A stretch of DNA of 64,000 nt from Antennarius striatus. Lineage: Eukaryota > Chordata > Actinopteri > Lophiiformes > Antennariidae. The DNA lies in contig NC_090779.1 in NCBI RefSeq assembly GCF_040054535.1, positions 21,627,001 to 21,691,000 on the forward strand, written 5' to 3'. Below the pieces are notes generated by a model, which had not been told where the DNA came from, did no database searches, and was given only the letters and a program-made list of their open reading frames with translations. Made by a program: the position numbers and the translations under genes. This document shows positions 24,339 through 37,411 of this stretch, piece by piece; the stretch's first letter is position 1; every line of letters starts with the position of its first letter.

Positions 24339-27300
24339 TCACTCAACGCCGGTGGGGGACAGCTGAGGGACACAGGGTAGAGACTGGGTGGGAGGTGGAG
24401 GTTGGGTGGAAGGTGATTGTGGGGCAAAGTGTGGAGATTGGACGTCAGGTGGATGTTGGGTGGAGGATGAAGATAAGGTGGATGCTAGAGATTCGGTGAT
24501 GTTTAGTTGTGTGGCTGATGGTGAAGATTCGCTGGAGGTTGGAGGCTGGGTAGGGAGTGGAGGTTGGGTGGAGGATGACTGGTGAGCAGAAGGTGAAGAC
24601 TGGGTTGGGGACGGATGCCTGGCAGGGACTGGTGAACTAGTGGGGGGTGGAGTTTGGGCAGAGGGTGGAGTTTCAATGGGCTCTGTTCCTGGGCCATTCA
24701 GCTGTGGTTTGTCCCCTGGATCGCAGCTCTCTTCTGGGCTGTTGAGCGCCAGGTTTGTGGGCTCCAGCTGCTCTGGTTCTGTTTCTCCTAAGTCCAGCGT
24801 GTGCCAGCGACTTAGAGGTCGCTCTTTGGGGCAGGGTCTGGTGTTGAGACTGACTGAAGGGCAGCAGACGTCCACAGTCTCTCCCCGCCTCAGCCTCCTT
24901 CTGTCTGGATTCACCTGCAGAACAGTAAAGTGTTGGAGTCGGGCCAGAAAAGGTTTAAACAGAGGTTCAGACACCACCTGAATGTTGAGAAGGAGACCCG
25001 TTTACCTGGCTATGGGTTGAAAGCCTGGACAATGAACTAGAGGAACCTTTCCTCATCTGTTGAAGACTGAATTAGAGAACAATCCCAATCAGACCCAGTA
25101 ATGACAATGCATCACAATGTTGGTTTACTTCAGTGAGCGTCACCTGGTAACGGTCCGGTCCATCCTCTGCGTCCTGACGGCGGCCTGATCCTGTAGCCTC
25201 AAACGCTGGACAAACGAATGAGCTGTAGAAACAAGAAAAAAAAAAACCCAAACATGAAATCCTCAGGATTCCCTGCCAGGGCTTTTGGGTTTCTACACTG
25301 AAGAAAGAAATAATTGAGTTTTCCCTGTCAATAAATATCCCGGAAATATTAGCATTTCAAAAAAGCTAAGAAAAAAGGATCATAAGCGTAAAATTTTCAC
25401 TCAGCTTCTCCTCATTATGTGGAAGATTTGTACATAAAGTTTGGGAAAAAGATATTTAACAGATTTTAACTTATGTCCCAGAAACCCTCATCGGGGGCAA
25501 ATTCTACTCACAATGAGACTAGGTTCTGTAACCATGGGAAAAACACCACCAATAAAGTCACTAAATAGCAAAATACACCACTTGAGTCTTCGCATGTTTA
25601 GAGTATGTTGTAGTTTTTTCAGAGAACAACTACTGGTCATCACAACATTAGTGAGCTAATTCCAATAACAGTTTTCATTACCCAGAGTTCCTTTGGGAAC
25701 AGACAGAAGTTTGAGTGGTTCATCATCTGGAGACAGTCCAGATGCTTTCTGCAGGGCCCTCAGGATCTCTGTGTTCTACAGAAGAAGAACAATCAGTACA
25801 GAGTTCAAATCAACACCTCATCTAATCCGTTGTCTCACTGCAGGGTTTCATCTATATGCAACTTGACTAAATATATTGTGAGGGAATGAGAGAGGAGCGA
25901 TGAAGGCTGCTCACTCTGGGCTTCATCTCATTTATTCTCTGCAAATATGTATAAGACCTTTGTGCAATATGCACAGTGTAGGAAGAGTGTCACTTCCTGC
26001 ATCCAGTAGGTGGCGCTAGAGAACAACAGTGGTTGTCAGTTCTGTTCCAGTACATGACGTTAAGAAAACAGCATGAAAATTACATCATGATTGCTTCCTG
26101 TTGCCAGTAGGTGGTGTGATCACCGACATGTGGATGACTTCAGGGTGGAAAGCTTATCCCACATTTAAAAGAGCAGTAACTACTTCCTCTTACGATGACA
26201 CGTTGAAATTCCCCAAAATGTTCAATGCAGAAGCATTTGATAACTTTTCAAATTAGTGTGCTCAGAATTTCCTGAACAAACTCAGATCATTAGGTTTATT
26301 CTCTGAGGGGAATTAGTTAACATACAGTTCCTAAAATTACATTATTTTATTTATGTAAGAAATTTTAAATTAATGGGGGCTGCTTTTTCTGGACTGTGAA
26401 GCGATTCTGCTGAAGCACAGATCAGCTTTTCTCATCATCACAGAACCAGATTTATTTAGAAGCACCACCTTTCCTCCCAGTTCATAGGCGCAGTCCAGTG
26501 GCGTCCTCTGTCTTCTGTTCTTCAGGCCAACTGAGGCTCCGCCCCTCAGCAGCAGCTCCACCAGTGACTGGTGACCCCCCCTCACCGCCTCATGGAGGGC
26601 TGTGTTACCCTGAAGGTTTGCCACATTCACCAAAGCATTGCTCTGAACAAACACACAGATAATAATCATAACTTAATACAATCATTGTAATTGTCATGTG
26701 AATTATGAGAATCCTCAGTTAGGAGAATTATAAAGAATAACCAAGACATAATGGAGTGTAAATCCTCAGAATTACAAGAATAATGAGAATAATGGAAATC
26801 GTGAGAACTAAATAATTATGGGCACCACAATTAGATTCATATTGACTTGAAATAATGCTAAATATATTGATAATTTAGTAAATCAATACGATTTTAGAAT
26901 TATCTGTTTTTAATAACTAAAAGGATGGCATCAGTGGAGAGTCTGTGTAATATTGTATGACAAAGAAATGTGTTGACGCAATGTTGTGATGTCCAGTAAA
27001 TTAATAAGACAGAGCTCTGAACTGCATCAGGACAGACTAAGAAATCATTTTAAACTGTTTTTATTTCCATGTCAAACAGTGTCTCGATGATTTTTTTTAA
27101 CTGTTCATATATTCTGGTGTAACGTGTGAGACGTCTACCTGTAGGAGGATGGAGGCCGTTTCCACGTCTCCACACAGACAGGCCTGTATCAGAGCGCTGT
27201 TACCGTAGTGATCCTTCTTGTTCAGCTTAGCATTACACTCCAGCAGGATCCTCACCACCTACACACACATAGTGGTTTCATTTCATTATGTGATGAACTC

Positions 27301-27855
27301 ACATCCTGACCCTGTAAATAAAGTTATGAGGATGCCTTGGGGACAGACGGATGTCCTGTTCTGATTTGCCGTCTGTGACGTTAACAGGTGAAATACTTCT
27401 GCATCGTGACGCTGTGTGAGTGACAGCAGCTCGTCTACTCATCACACCTGGACGTGGCTGTTCTGGCAGGCCAGGTGAAGCGGCGTGGCGCTTTGATTGG
27501 CGCGGGCGTTGACATTGGCTCCATGGCGGATCAGCAGTGCGACCAGCGCGCAGTGACCATGCAGGGCAGCAACGTGGAGCGGCGTGAAGCCATCGACGTT
27601 ACAGCTGTTGACACCAAGAGCTCCAGCCTGCAGGACGGACAGCTGCAGCACAGATGGACCACCGTGTTAATCAATGGATTAGTTGATTAATTATCTGACT
27701 GATGATTGGGAGTTTGAGTGAGTAGCTGGCAGACCCTCTGAGCGGGAGAACAGTCCTCGCACTGACACAGAGGATGACAGAGTAGCGCCTCCGACCGAAA
27801 ATCTCCTTTTTCTTCCTCTTCCTCATCCGTCCAGTCCAAAAGGTAACGCACCTGA

Positions 27856-27915
<60 letters not shown>

Positions 27916-30900
27916 GGGGATGGGGATCGTTTGGATATTACAGATCCTGATTCCTATTTTTTTCAGTTCCTGTTGTTGGTGACATTCTCATGTCACGCAG
28001 AATTCTGTGCTAAGAACGTCTCACTGGTATGAATGAATCTTTCACTTCCTCATGTTAGTTTGTGGATACCTGCCGCTGTGTGAGCAAAATAGCTTAGAGG
28101 TTAAAAAAAAAAAAAAGTCTACTTATGCTACATTAATCTATGAAAAAATACACTTCTGTATTTGCATTTGATGTCATTTGCAGCATTTAGGTCAGATACA
28201 GTTCTACTGTCTCATTGTTGAGAGGAAAACAAATGTAGTTGACTTTTCATTAACCAGTTGTTGCTGCGTGAGTGCCGCTGGCTTGAAATATCTATGAGAT
28301 GGAAACTGAGGCTGCATGGTGCCAACATGGCAACTGAAACGTAGCAGAAAGTGTGACGTAATAAGAAACTGATACGCAGAATCAAAATGAAAATCTCTTT
28401 AACTATTCAGAATTTTGGAACCAGCTCTGAACGCCCATCCTGACCCATGAGGACAATCAGATGGAGGACATGTGGTCTAATATTTGCTCTCACCATCTCC
28501 ACGTCGCCATCAGCCACGGCTCGCAACAGCTTCTCCACCTGTCAATGACAGCCATAGCAGTGGTTACCCTAGAAACAGCTGATAGTTATGACTAAGCTGT
28601 TTTAGTATAAAAGGCAGAAAACATTTTTATAACCAGTAGAACTAGTAGTACTCTGGGTATACTGAAAATGAAGTAGGTACAGCAGTACCTCGAGATAAGA
28701 GCTGTTATTTCAGATACGAGCCGTCGCTCTGTCCATATTTTTGCTTCATGTGCAAATTCTGGCAAAATCAGAGAAAGTCTGCCGAAAGACATTAAACTCG
28801 TATCTCGAGGTACTGCAGTAGAACTAGTGACAGACTGCATACTTTTAGTGATAGTCTTATCGGCATTACAAGTAACAGTACTACAGGTATTCCCTCTGTT
28901 TAGCATCACTTCATTTCAGACGGGAGCTGAAGAAGAGGTCGCTTCCTGTCTCACCTCTTTATGTTGGTGCCGTTCTCCCTCTGATCTGACATCAGAGCAC
29001 AGAGAGGAGGTGCTGGAGACTGAGGAGGGACGACTGCTGTAGTCTGAAGGCTGAGGAAAAGGAGAGGAAGAGGAGATAGAGAAGTTAGCTTAGAGTGACT
29101 CAAATCTGGTCAGTCAGTTAGTTACAAACTTAAAAGGCCTTGTGTGACTGACTGGTGATCATTAAAACACCAACCCTCAACACTCACTTCAACTCTGCTG
29201 CACTGACTGCTCTGATTAGACTGCAATAACACGAGGATCTACAATGACAGGAAATAAACACGGAATCAGTTACCATGGAAACAGCAGCATTCAACAGTAA
29301 CAGTGCAAAACAAATAAAATAAATAAATAAATAAATAAATAAATAAAATAAATCAGGCGTCATCTAGCCACACACAGACGTGACCTGACCTTAGGGTTGA
29401 GCGCACACTGCAGAGGCGACTCTTTGTTCTTGTTGATGACGTCGGTGCTCGCTCCGTTCTCCAGGAGCACCTGTAGGATCCCCTCGTAGCCCCATCGCGC
29501 CGCCATGTGCAGCGCCGTGTCGCCTTTATCGTTCTGCAGGTCTAGATGGCAGGTTTGGATGTCGTAGTAGACCAACGCCTTTACACACTGACACACAGCA
29601 CAGAAACAACTTCATTGAAGACCCGATCTTTCACGCTGTCAAACAGTAAAATAGATATCGATAAAAACAGAGATGGAAAAATCTCGATGAATCGTCTCGG
29701 ACTGAAATAATCACTTAAGTAACTTGACTACTAAGACAAACTCTTGAGCCAGTTTATTTGCCTTAAATTCTCAGCAGAATAGTCAGTCAGACTTACGTCC
29801 TCGTGTCCATACATACAGGCGAGGTGCAGAGAAGTGTTACCGCTGTTGTCCTGAGCATCAGGGTTAGCCTTGTAGTGTAACAGCAGCAGCTGGGAGACAC
29901 ATGATTGATTAATGTCTAATATAAGACACCAATGTCACAGCTTAACTGTATAACCTCTTAGTCAGTCTATCATCCCGTTAATCTGTTAGCTAGTAACTCT
30001 TAATCTAGTAGCTGTAAGTCTGTCAGCCTCTTAACATGAAGCTGAAAAGTTGTGTGTGTGGTTGTGATGTTGTGACATCACAATGTGTCACCGTGACTCC
30101 CTGGTGTCCCCTCTGACAGGCCAGGTGTAGCGGCGTGAGGGCGTGGTAGTCTGTCGCGTTGACCGGTGCTCCTTTACAAACCAGTAGGTCAATCAGCTTG
30201 GACTGACCTATCACAATCACACACAAACACACATACACACACACAGACACATTTTAGTTCCGTCATGTCACAGGATGGTTGATGTGGTTGTTGCAGCTTC
30301 TCACCACAGAGGGCAGCAGCGTGCAGCGGCGTGTATCCCTGGTCGTCTCTGGAGAACGGTGTGATGACAGAAGGGTCGTTTAACCGCCTGAAACAGGAAG
30401 TCAGCAACCACTTAGTTCATACTTCTTGGTTGAAAAGGTTCACCAATGGTTCAGGTAATAGTTCAAGATCAATGAATGGTTGGTTAAGGGTTGACCTGGG
30501 GGGGGGGGGTTAAAGGTTGAACTGGTTAGTTAACAGGTGAAGATTAATTAATTGTGCGCTGTTTTTGGCTTAAATTTTATCATTTTTTGGTCATATTTGT
30601 TATTCCCATCTGCATTACTATTTTTTTATGCATGACAACTTTTTAATTATTTTTGCTGTCAAGGTTGCCTTGGGGGGTTGATCAAGTTGTTTTTGTATTG
30701 GATGCCAGCGACGTCACTCTCCTAGCATCTTGAAAGCAGTTAGTAGGGGTTTAGTTAGAGTTTATAAGAGGGTGATGAACTCTGATCTGGTTGTCAAAGT
30801 ATGTTCTGATGCACTGAGCAGTGATGAGAGAATAACTGAACCCTGAGACTGCAGGAACGGCAGACAGAAGGAGGAAAGAAAACTGGAATCTGAAATGGTT

Positions 30901-33900
30901 TGCAGAACTGGGAGGGTGTGTTTGTGACAGAGGAGAATGCTGCATGGCGTGTGCACATGCATACTTTCATTAGTGAAGCTCAAGTTCAGATCCGTTTGTA
31001 CACAAGTAGATTATGTTTTAATGGTGTGTGTCTGTGCGCACTAACCCAGACAGCTGGAGATCACAGAGGTCACATGAGCAGAGAGGATGACACATGGTGA
31101 TGTCTTCGTCTTTCTCTCCTTCACTCAGCAGACGTTCGACCTCCACTTCATCACCGTTTGCTATGTGCTGCAACAGACACACAGACGGATGCGTAAACAG
31201 AGCTTGAGAATTTACAGAGTCCCTTATGAAATTAATCAATTGGATTATCGTATTATCAGTCATTCAGTGTTGTAGACAAGGTTTTGACAGACAAATGAAT
31301 GATCCATTCTTCTCTGAATCAGTGCTGATTAATTCTGAATAAACCATCCAAAGCTGTTTAAATCAATCCATCCATTTCCGTTGTTTTAGAACTGAAAGAA
31401 GCCTCTTGGATGAAATGTGAAACGTCTTCAAGAAACTTTCTTAATGACGTGGTTTGATTCAAACAGCTTTGGATAACCATGACCTGGATAATTGAGAACC
31501 TACATTGACACAGAATAAACCAGTTTAACGTGTAAAACAATTAAACTGCAGACACAGAATGCCTGGGTAAGCCACTGATAATGTTGGCTCAGCAACAACT
31601 GCTGACTCTGAGGGTTCACATCAAAGACGTGTCCCGCTGTGGAACAACTCAGGAGACAACTGATGCTAGAGCAGAGAAAATGCCGATGAAAGGTTCTGAA
31701 GAATACCTTAACTCACCTCAAACAGAGTGTGGATGGGCGTGGCAGTACTCTGAGACAGCAGACTCATCCTTTCTTTGAACAGCGTCCTGCCGTTCAGCTC
31801 AGCGGAGCCCTGTGGGGACAGACCCATCATGGACGACCTCCGTCACTCAGCTGAGACAAAGTTATCCCACCTGGATGAATGTGTGTGTGTGTAGTGACTT
31901 ACAGCGTGTGTGTCCTGCAGCTTCCCCAGGTTGATGTACTCCACTGCAGCCTCAAAGGTGCTCAGGCAGTAGCTCAGTTCGTCTTTGTGGGATTGGCTGA
32001 AGCAGAAGTTCCTGATGTAGCTCAGATTAGCCATCCTGAAGAGAAAGAAAGGTGAGGGTCATTTCTAATGAACCCTAATCTTAACACCCCCCACACACAC
32101 ATATACACACACTCCTCCAGATATGACATAACAACCCCTCCCCCTGCTCACCAGTTGGGGATGTCCGTCTTCACCAGTAGGTAAAGGATGACAGGAAGCA
32201 GGTCGTCGGCGCTCACAGCCTCTAAACAAGCTGTAGGAGAAGCACACACAACACATTCAGTCCTGACACACTGTTCAAACACAACCAACTTTAGTCCAGG
32301 AACAGACCAGGTTCAGACTGAATGCTGTGGTTCCGATCCAGCACAATGACCTGTTGAGTCAGAATTAAATAGCAGAAAATTCATACTCATCCAGTTTTTT
32401 TTAATATCCGCAAGACACGCCTAGACTAATTCAGTGTCATTTATGGATTATTTCTTGATAATATTAACAAGAGGCAGCATATCTAAGGTGGACACACTGG
32501 TCCAAGAGCGGAACCTGAGGAACTCTATGATTAATCTTGTTGCACATGGAGAACTTTTTAACATGTACTCACTACGATCTGATGACTAAGACGAACTCAG
32601 TGTCGTTCCTTTAATAGAATTGTAAAAGTGTTTGATGTCAAATACAGCAGAAATCTAACAAGACCAACACAGAGATAAGTCCCACATCTGATGCAATGAT
32701 GGTGCAGACGGACGTTTGTAAATCTCTGTGTCTCACTGGAAATCCTCAAACTACTGTTATGTAAAAAATGTTTTTTTAAAAATCCATAACTTTCTCTAGA
32801 CATACCTTTCTCTAAACGCTGGATGAAGAGTAGTTGTTATAATATTAGAGAACTACAGCCAATGAGAAGGACTGTGGTGCACAGCCTCTTAACATGGACA
32901 GATTGATGTAATCTAATAGAAAAACGTTAGTTAGGGATAAAACATCTTACGCTGTGCACTGAGGTCTCCACATTCATTCATTCATTCATTGATGATCACA
33001 TCACTGCAGATCATTACTGAGATCTGATAACTGGTCAGACATACCGGTGTGTGCAGGGGTCTGGGTGGCAGTCAGGGCAACTCTTTGCAAACACAGCAGT
33101 TTGAGGAGGGGGGCTGTGTTCTGGTTGAGCTGACTGAGTTCCCTCTTTGCTCGAGACAAGTTCATACTGCACAAACACAACACAAAGGCATATTCACCAC
33201 ACGTTCACACAACTATAAAGTATCACCGCTTCCATTCTCATAACCCATCACGTGATACCAACCAAGACATTTTCAGGTCAACTCCGTCCGCTGAAGTCAT
33301 ACTAAAGCGGCCTCTCTCTCACTTCAGATATTCCAATTTAGGATGTCAAATTTCATTTACAAGTAAATTTTGGAGGAGGCTTGAGCTCTTTTCTGTTTAA
33401 GAACTGACACTAGATCAGTCTGCTGATCGTTAGACATTGAATAAAAATAAAAGGGGGCATTTACGGTATGTAAATGTCTTTGTAAAGCCTAGAAGAGACA
33501 GTATCCTCTTGTGGGATTGTGAAACGTTTACTGACCTGAATTCCGGTTTGACTCCAAGATCTTTCTGCTGCAGTTCCTGAAGACTCCTACTGGTTTTGTT
33601 GAAAGCAGCGTCCTGTGGAGATGAGAGGAAGTCTGTGACTCCGCCACCACAACAACTATGTAAACACTTAAAAGACATATCAAGGGCAATTTGAACATCA
33701 ACATGGTGGGGGTGTTTGTGGGGAGTGATGCTTTCACGTCATCATGTTCTATTCTATTTCATCTGCTTCCTCTTATTCTCAGTTTATTCATAGATCATTA
33801 AGCCTGTCAAGCATGATTTGCAGTTATCACTCCAATAATAGCTGGACACAGGTTTCCCTTCAAATTTAAATAACTCATTCTAATCAACAATCTATCAGGC

Positions 33901-36900
33901 GAACTGTAATCTGTATTTTTAAACCCAGTTCTAAGAGCTGTATTTCCTTAAATTATTGTCATTTGACATTTAAAGTGTGCTTTTTTTAATACAACTTTAA
34001 TAGTTTAGTTGCAATTTCTTAGATCTGAGACTTTTATTGGGTCCTGACTGTGCTGTAATAGCTTAATTACAGTTGATGCAAAAACACAAGACTGCAAAGA
34101 GGCCAACAGCAACATTTAGGAAGCTGAAGGAATTTCTGGTCAGTATGAGCTGCGTTCTACAGTGCCTGTATTCTTCATGTCTGGACTATGGGGTCATGTC
34201 TCTACACACGATTCCTACTCTTAGGTTGGGAAAATAAATTCCCTTCTACATACCTGGCTGGCTTCAAGCGTTCCCACAAAGTTAAAAATTAGATCATGGA
34301 TGCCATGATGAACATATATCTGACAAGAAAACACACAACATTTCTGTTAGAGAGAGAACACCACATCCAACGGCAGCAGCTTCATTTGGTGACAGTAAAT
34401 GTATCAATGTATCAGCCGAGATATCAGCTGATACATTGATAATAATGACGTCTGAGACAGCTGTAGTACAAATGAGTCTGTTGGTCTGTGAGAGCACCGC
34501 ACATTCAACTAGTGTACATTAATGAATGCAGAAATCACCTCTACAGCCTGCTTGAGAAGAGTCATGTGAAGATCCTGCTTCCAAAGAACTTTCTGGAGAC
34601 AACAAACAAATCCATCAGGCTTTCAGAGTAACCATGACAAATGCTAGCTGACAATACCCTGCATGCTTTACATGTGCCTGAGCGAGTCTCTGAGTATTCT
34701 ACGGATGATCAGTGAGCCTTTACTCACCAGACGAGAGTCTCTCAGCAAACACTGAAGACATTTCGTGTAAAGACCATTCACGGAGTCCTGAGAGAGAAAC
34801 AACAGTCAGTCCTAATGAAAGTTAACATGACCAAATCCAAAGAATATATTTAGTTTGAACAGACTTCAAAAGTTAAACAGACGTCAGTAAAATCAAAATA
34901 TCACACAAAACAAAAAAAACAAAAAGAAGAGAAGGAGGAAATGATCCAGAACAAAGAATGACATGGATAGAAAAATCATGTTTTCCCACTATGTGATGGC
35001 GGAGTCCCTTCCTCTCCTGCTCCCTGAAGGCCTGATCGAAGCCCTGGATCAGTTTGTCCAGTTTCTGGACATGGCGGCCCAGGATGTCCCTGACGTCCTC
35101 TAGGCTCTTCAGACAATAGGGGGCCGGCGGTCTGAGATCATCTGGACCCGGGTCCGCCTCGACCAGCCTGGAGATACACAGGATGCTGTAGCTCTGCTCC
35201 TGGTCGTTGTAGAAGGTTTCATCAAACAGGATGGAGACTGAGGATGGGAAAGGAAAATCAGATCCCAGCAGGACCTGCCTGTCCTGGATCCTGACCTCCT
35301 GTTGAGAAACAAGAATGAATGAGGCAGAAAAATAGTCAGCGCCCAGAATTTAGCTCAGAATTCACAAATCAAGCTTCTGTTTTAAGCATCTCAGACTTTA
35401 ACAAAAAAGTGTATTTATTGACGATGGAGCTGATGTTAAGAGTGATGGAGATTATGGTAACGGTGATGGATATGATATTAGAGGTGACGGGGACGTGCTT
35501 TAAAGTGATGGAAAGGATGCTAAGGATGATGGAGCTGATATGTGTAAGTTGATGTGTCACACAGGACTCACCTTTCCGTCATTAGTCTGGTATCTGTCCT
35601 CAAAGGGCAGCAGAACATAGCTGTCGAACTGAGAGTCTGAGAAGCTGCATAAGTTCAAACTTCCACAACATGGCACCAGAACCTGCAGGTAACCAACAGA
35701 CAGGAAGTATTACAGTTTCATTTATGTGACAGATTTAATCAAGCAGTGGGCTTCTGTGATTGGGTGACACACCGCAGTTTCTTTTCAGAAAGGAAGAGAG
35801 GCTGTGACTGATTAGTAAATCTAAAGGTTCAGTCCTCTTCTGACAAGACCTGGTTGTTAGAAACTAGTAAAAAGACAGAAAAAACAGTTTAATGTGAAAA
35901 AACATCTCTCCAACACCTCTCAGTGAACAGGGTAACATTTGGAGGATCTGAGAGCTGCTGCAAACCTCAGCTCAGCTTGTGCAAAACTAATACCCAGACT
36001 TAGACACTAAATCCTTCATCTGCTCAAAAGACACAGCAAAGTTTAAAAAAATCTAGCAAGCATTTGTGACTTGAATGAAATGGCTAAAAAGTAATGCACA
36101 ATGTCATTTAGGGTATTTTAAGACCTGAAAGTCCAAACCAAAGCTCAGGTTTTGATTTTGTTTCGGTTTCACATTGTTATTTATGAAGTGCACTCATGAA
36201 AGACCTTTGTCCTGACATCATAATTGTGGCCTTAGTCTCCCTATACTTGATAAACAGTGGTCCAGAATTATGTCCAGGTCATTATAAAAAGGAAAACTGC
36301 CTTTGTCAACTGTAAAGTTACTGATTTTATTGACGCATCACTCATGATGACATAATGCTGCGTCAGCTTTATACAGTCCTGCCTCTTACTGTATATCCTG
36401 CTTCCTCTTTGCAGAGAATTAAAAGTTTCAGAGTACTATGGGTTTTTCTGGATGACTACTGGAATCACTATTAAATACTGTCTCTTCCTCTTCCCATGAG
36501 TTCCTATAGTTCATTTTTTGCTTCTTAAATTGGTCTTACTTCTTATTTTATGTATTGGTTACCTGCTGTAACCCTGAAATGTAGCAAAAAAAGTCAAAAC
36601 CATCCAAAAGGACTATCAAACTAGGAACAAACAAACCAGGTTTCAGTTGGATCTGGACTGAGACCACCTGTTATTGGGCGTGGCCAGAGACAGGTTTCAC
36701 ATCTGCAATTTTGGTCTGGATGGAACTGAAAACACCTACAAGTTCAGAAGAGTGTGAAAGAATCCAAGTCGCTTCTGCTGGTTAATTCTGACATGTTTCC
36801 TGTGCGCTCATAAAAAATCCCACATCATATGACAGTGAACGCGGCACGAAGGGAAGACATGCGACATCAGACTATGAATTCACTTTGGAATGCTCATAAT

Positions 36901-37411
36901 TAATTAAGAGGGAAGACAGTGTTTTACGGACGACAGTGAATGATCTGTTTCACAAGACTAGAAATTCCGCTGTGAATACATGGATCATCATCAAGATCAC
37001 GCAACTTAATTGTGTAAAATCTCTTTCAGAAAGGGGGGGGGGCTGCTGTGTGACTCAACCAAACATAATCAGCAGCTCTGGCTGTTGATTAGTGAAACTG
37101 AACATCTGCTATGCTGAAGACCCACAGTTACACACTTTCTGAGGATACACAAAGACCAACCGTCACTCTGGTTACTGCAGTGACTAACACCTCCCATGAC
37201 GTCATCAAGTCAAAACACACACCTGTTACAGAGGTAGATTTACAGATGCCCCTGACCAGGTGGGTTTAACTAGTGTGTGAAAGTCATGAAGCCAACGGGA
37301 GCGACTCACGATGCCGTGGAGCTCGGCCACTCGGCTGCAAAGATCCGGTCTCTGCTTCTCAAATGCCAGGTAGAAGGGGTTCTTCAGGATGTTCTCGTCA
37401 TAGACTGCCAT
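24339..37411 (-). CDS. ankrd27: VPS9-domain ankyrin-repeat protein ANKRD27 (VARP)
   Basis: Endosomal Rab21 GEF and adaptor for Rab32/38, VAMP7 and retromer. Twenty-seven phase-consistent exons give 1121 residues (human 1050): 37310-37411, 35572-35682, 34990-35298, 34728-34787, 34539-34592, 34254-34319, 33536-33612, 33045-33166, 32152-32230, 31903-32035, 31717-31809, 31046-31167, 30305-30387, 30092-30207, 29797-29889, 29390-29587, 29188-29220, 28955-29050, 28494-28538, 27735-27851, 27448-27627, 27139-27258, 26469-26642, 25682-25775, 25144-25205, 25006-25056, 24339-24914. The start [15 protein letters not shown] matches human. The VPS9 domain spans about 235-371. Two ankyrin clusters follow (about 470-600 and 705-860). 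The cysteine motifs [10 protein letters not shown] (428-437) and [10 protein letters not shown] (689-698) match the VPS29-binding zinc motifs described for mammalian VARP. After the conserved [10 protein letters not shown] block the last exon encodes a long Pro/Ser/Thr/Gln-rich tail that human lacks. The acceptor at 25205 was chosen because the nearer AG breaks the frame. Confidence 0.95.
24355..24680 (-). repeat. Degenerate minisatellite inside the last ankrd27 exon
   Basis: Units of roughly 24-36 bp with the plus-strand theme GGTGGAGGTTGGGTGGAAGG recur about ten times. On the minus strand they are in frame and encode variants of [10 protein letters not shown]. The array makes up most of the C-terminal tail of VARP. 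Unit borders are blurred by substitutions. Confidence 0.7.
27858..27914. repeat. (CA)n microsatellite abutting an ankrd27 acceptor
   Basis: About 28 CA units. In the ankrd27 transcript this is a UG repeat that ends only about 6 nt before the exon starting at 27851, so it occupies the place of the polypyrimidine tract. Confidence 0.95.
28680..28818. mobile_element. Short Tc1/mariner-type MITE in ankrd27 intron
   Basis: A 139-bp element has near-perfect terminal inverted repeats of about 22 bp: CAGCAGTACCTCGAGATAAG at the left end and the complement of CTGCAGTACCTCGAGATACG at the right end. It is flanked on both sides by TA (28678-28679 and 28819-28820), the target duplication of Tc1/mariner transposition. 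It has no coding capacity. Confidence 0.75.
29311..29352. repeat. (AAAT)n microsatellite in ankrd27 intron
   Basis: Simple AAAT/AATA tetranucleotide tract directly downstream (in transcript sense) of the exon 29390-29587. Confidence 0.85.
31346..31474. repeat. Palindromic interspersed repeat
   Basis: Arms of 21 bp (ATCCAAAGCTGTTTAAATCA plus A at 31346-31366, and its reverse complement with one mismatch at 31454-31474) enclose about 90 bp containing GTGAAACGTCTTCAAGAAAC. I recall this sequence as an abundant fish intergenic repeat. Its right flank (to about 31510, TGACCTGGATAATTGAGAAC) recurs in reverse orientation near 62508-62540. Confidence 0.6.

Noticed and set aside
24388-24585. Gly/Trp-rich plus-strand frame GGGGWVEGD...
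   Set aside because: Antisense of the minisatellite in the last ankrd27 exon; the minus frame is continuous with conserved VARP sequence and is the real one.
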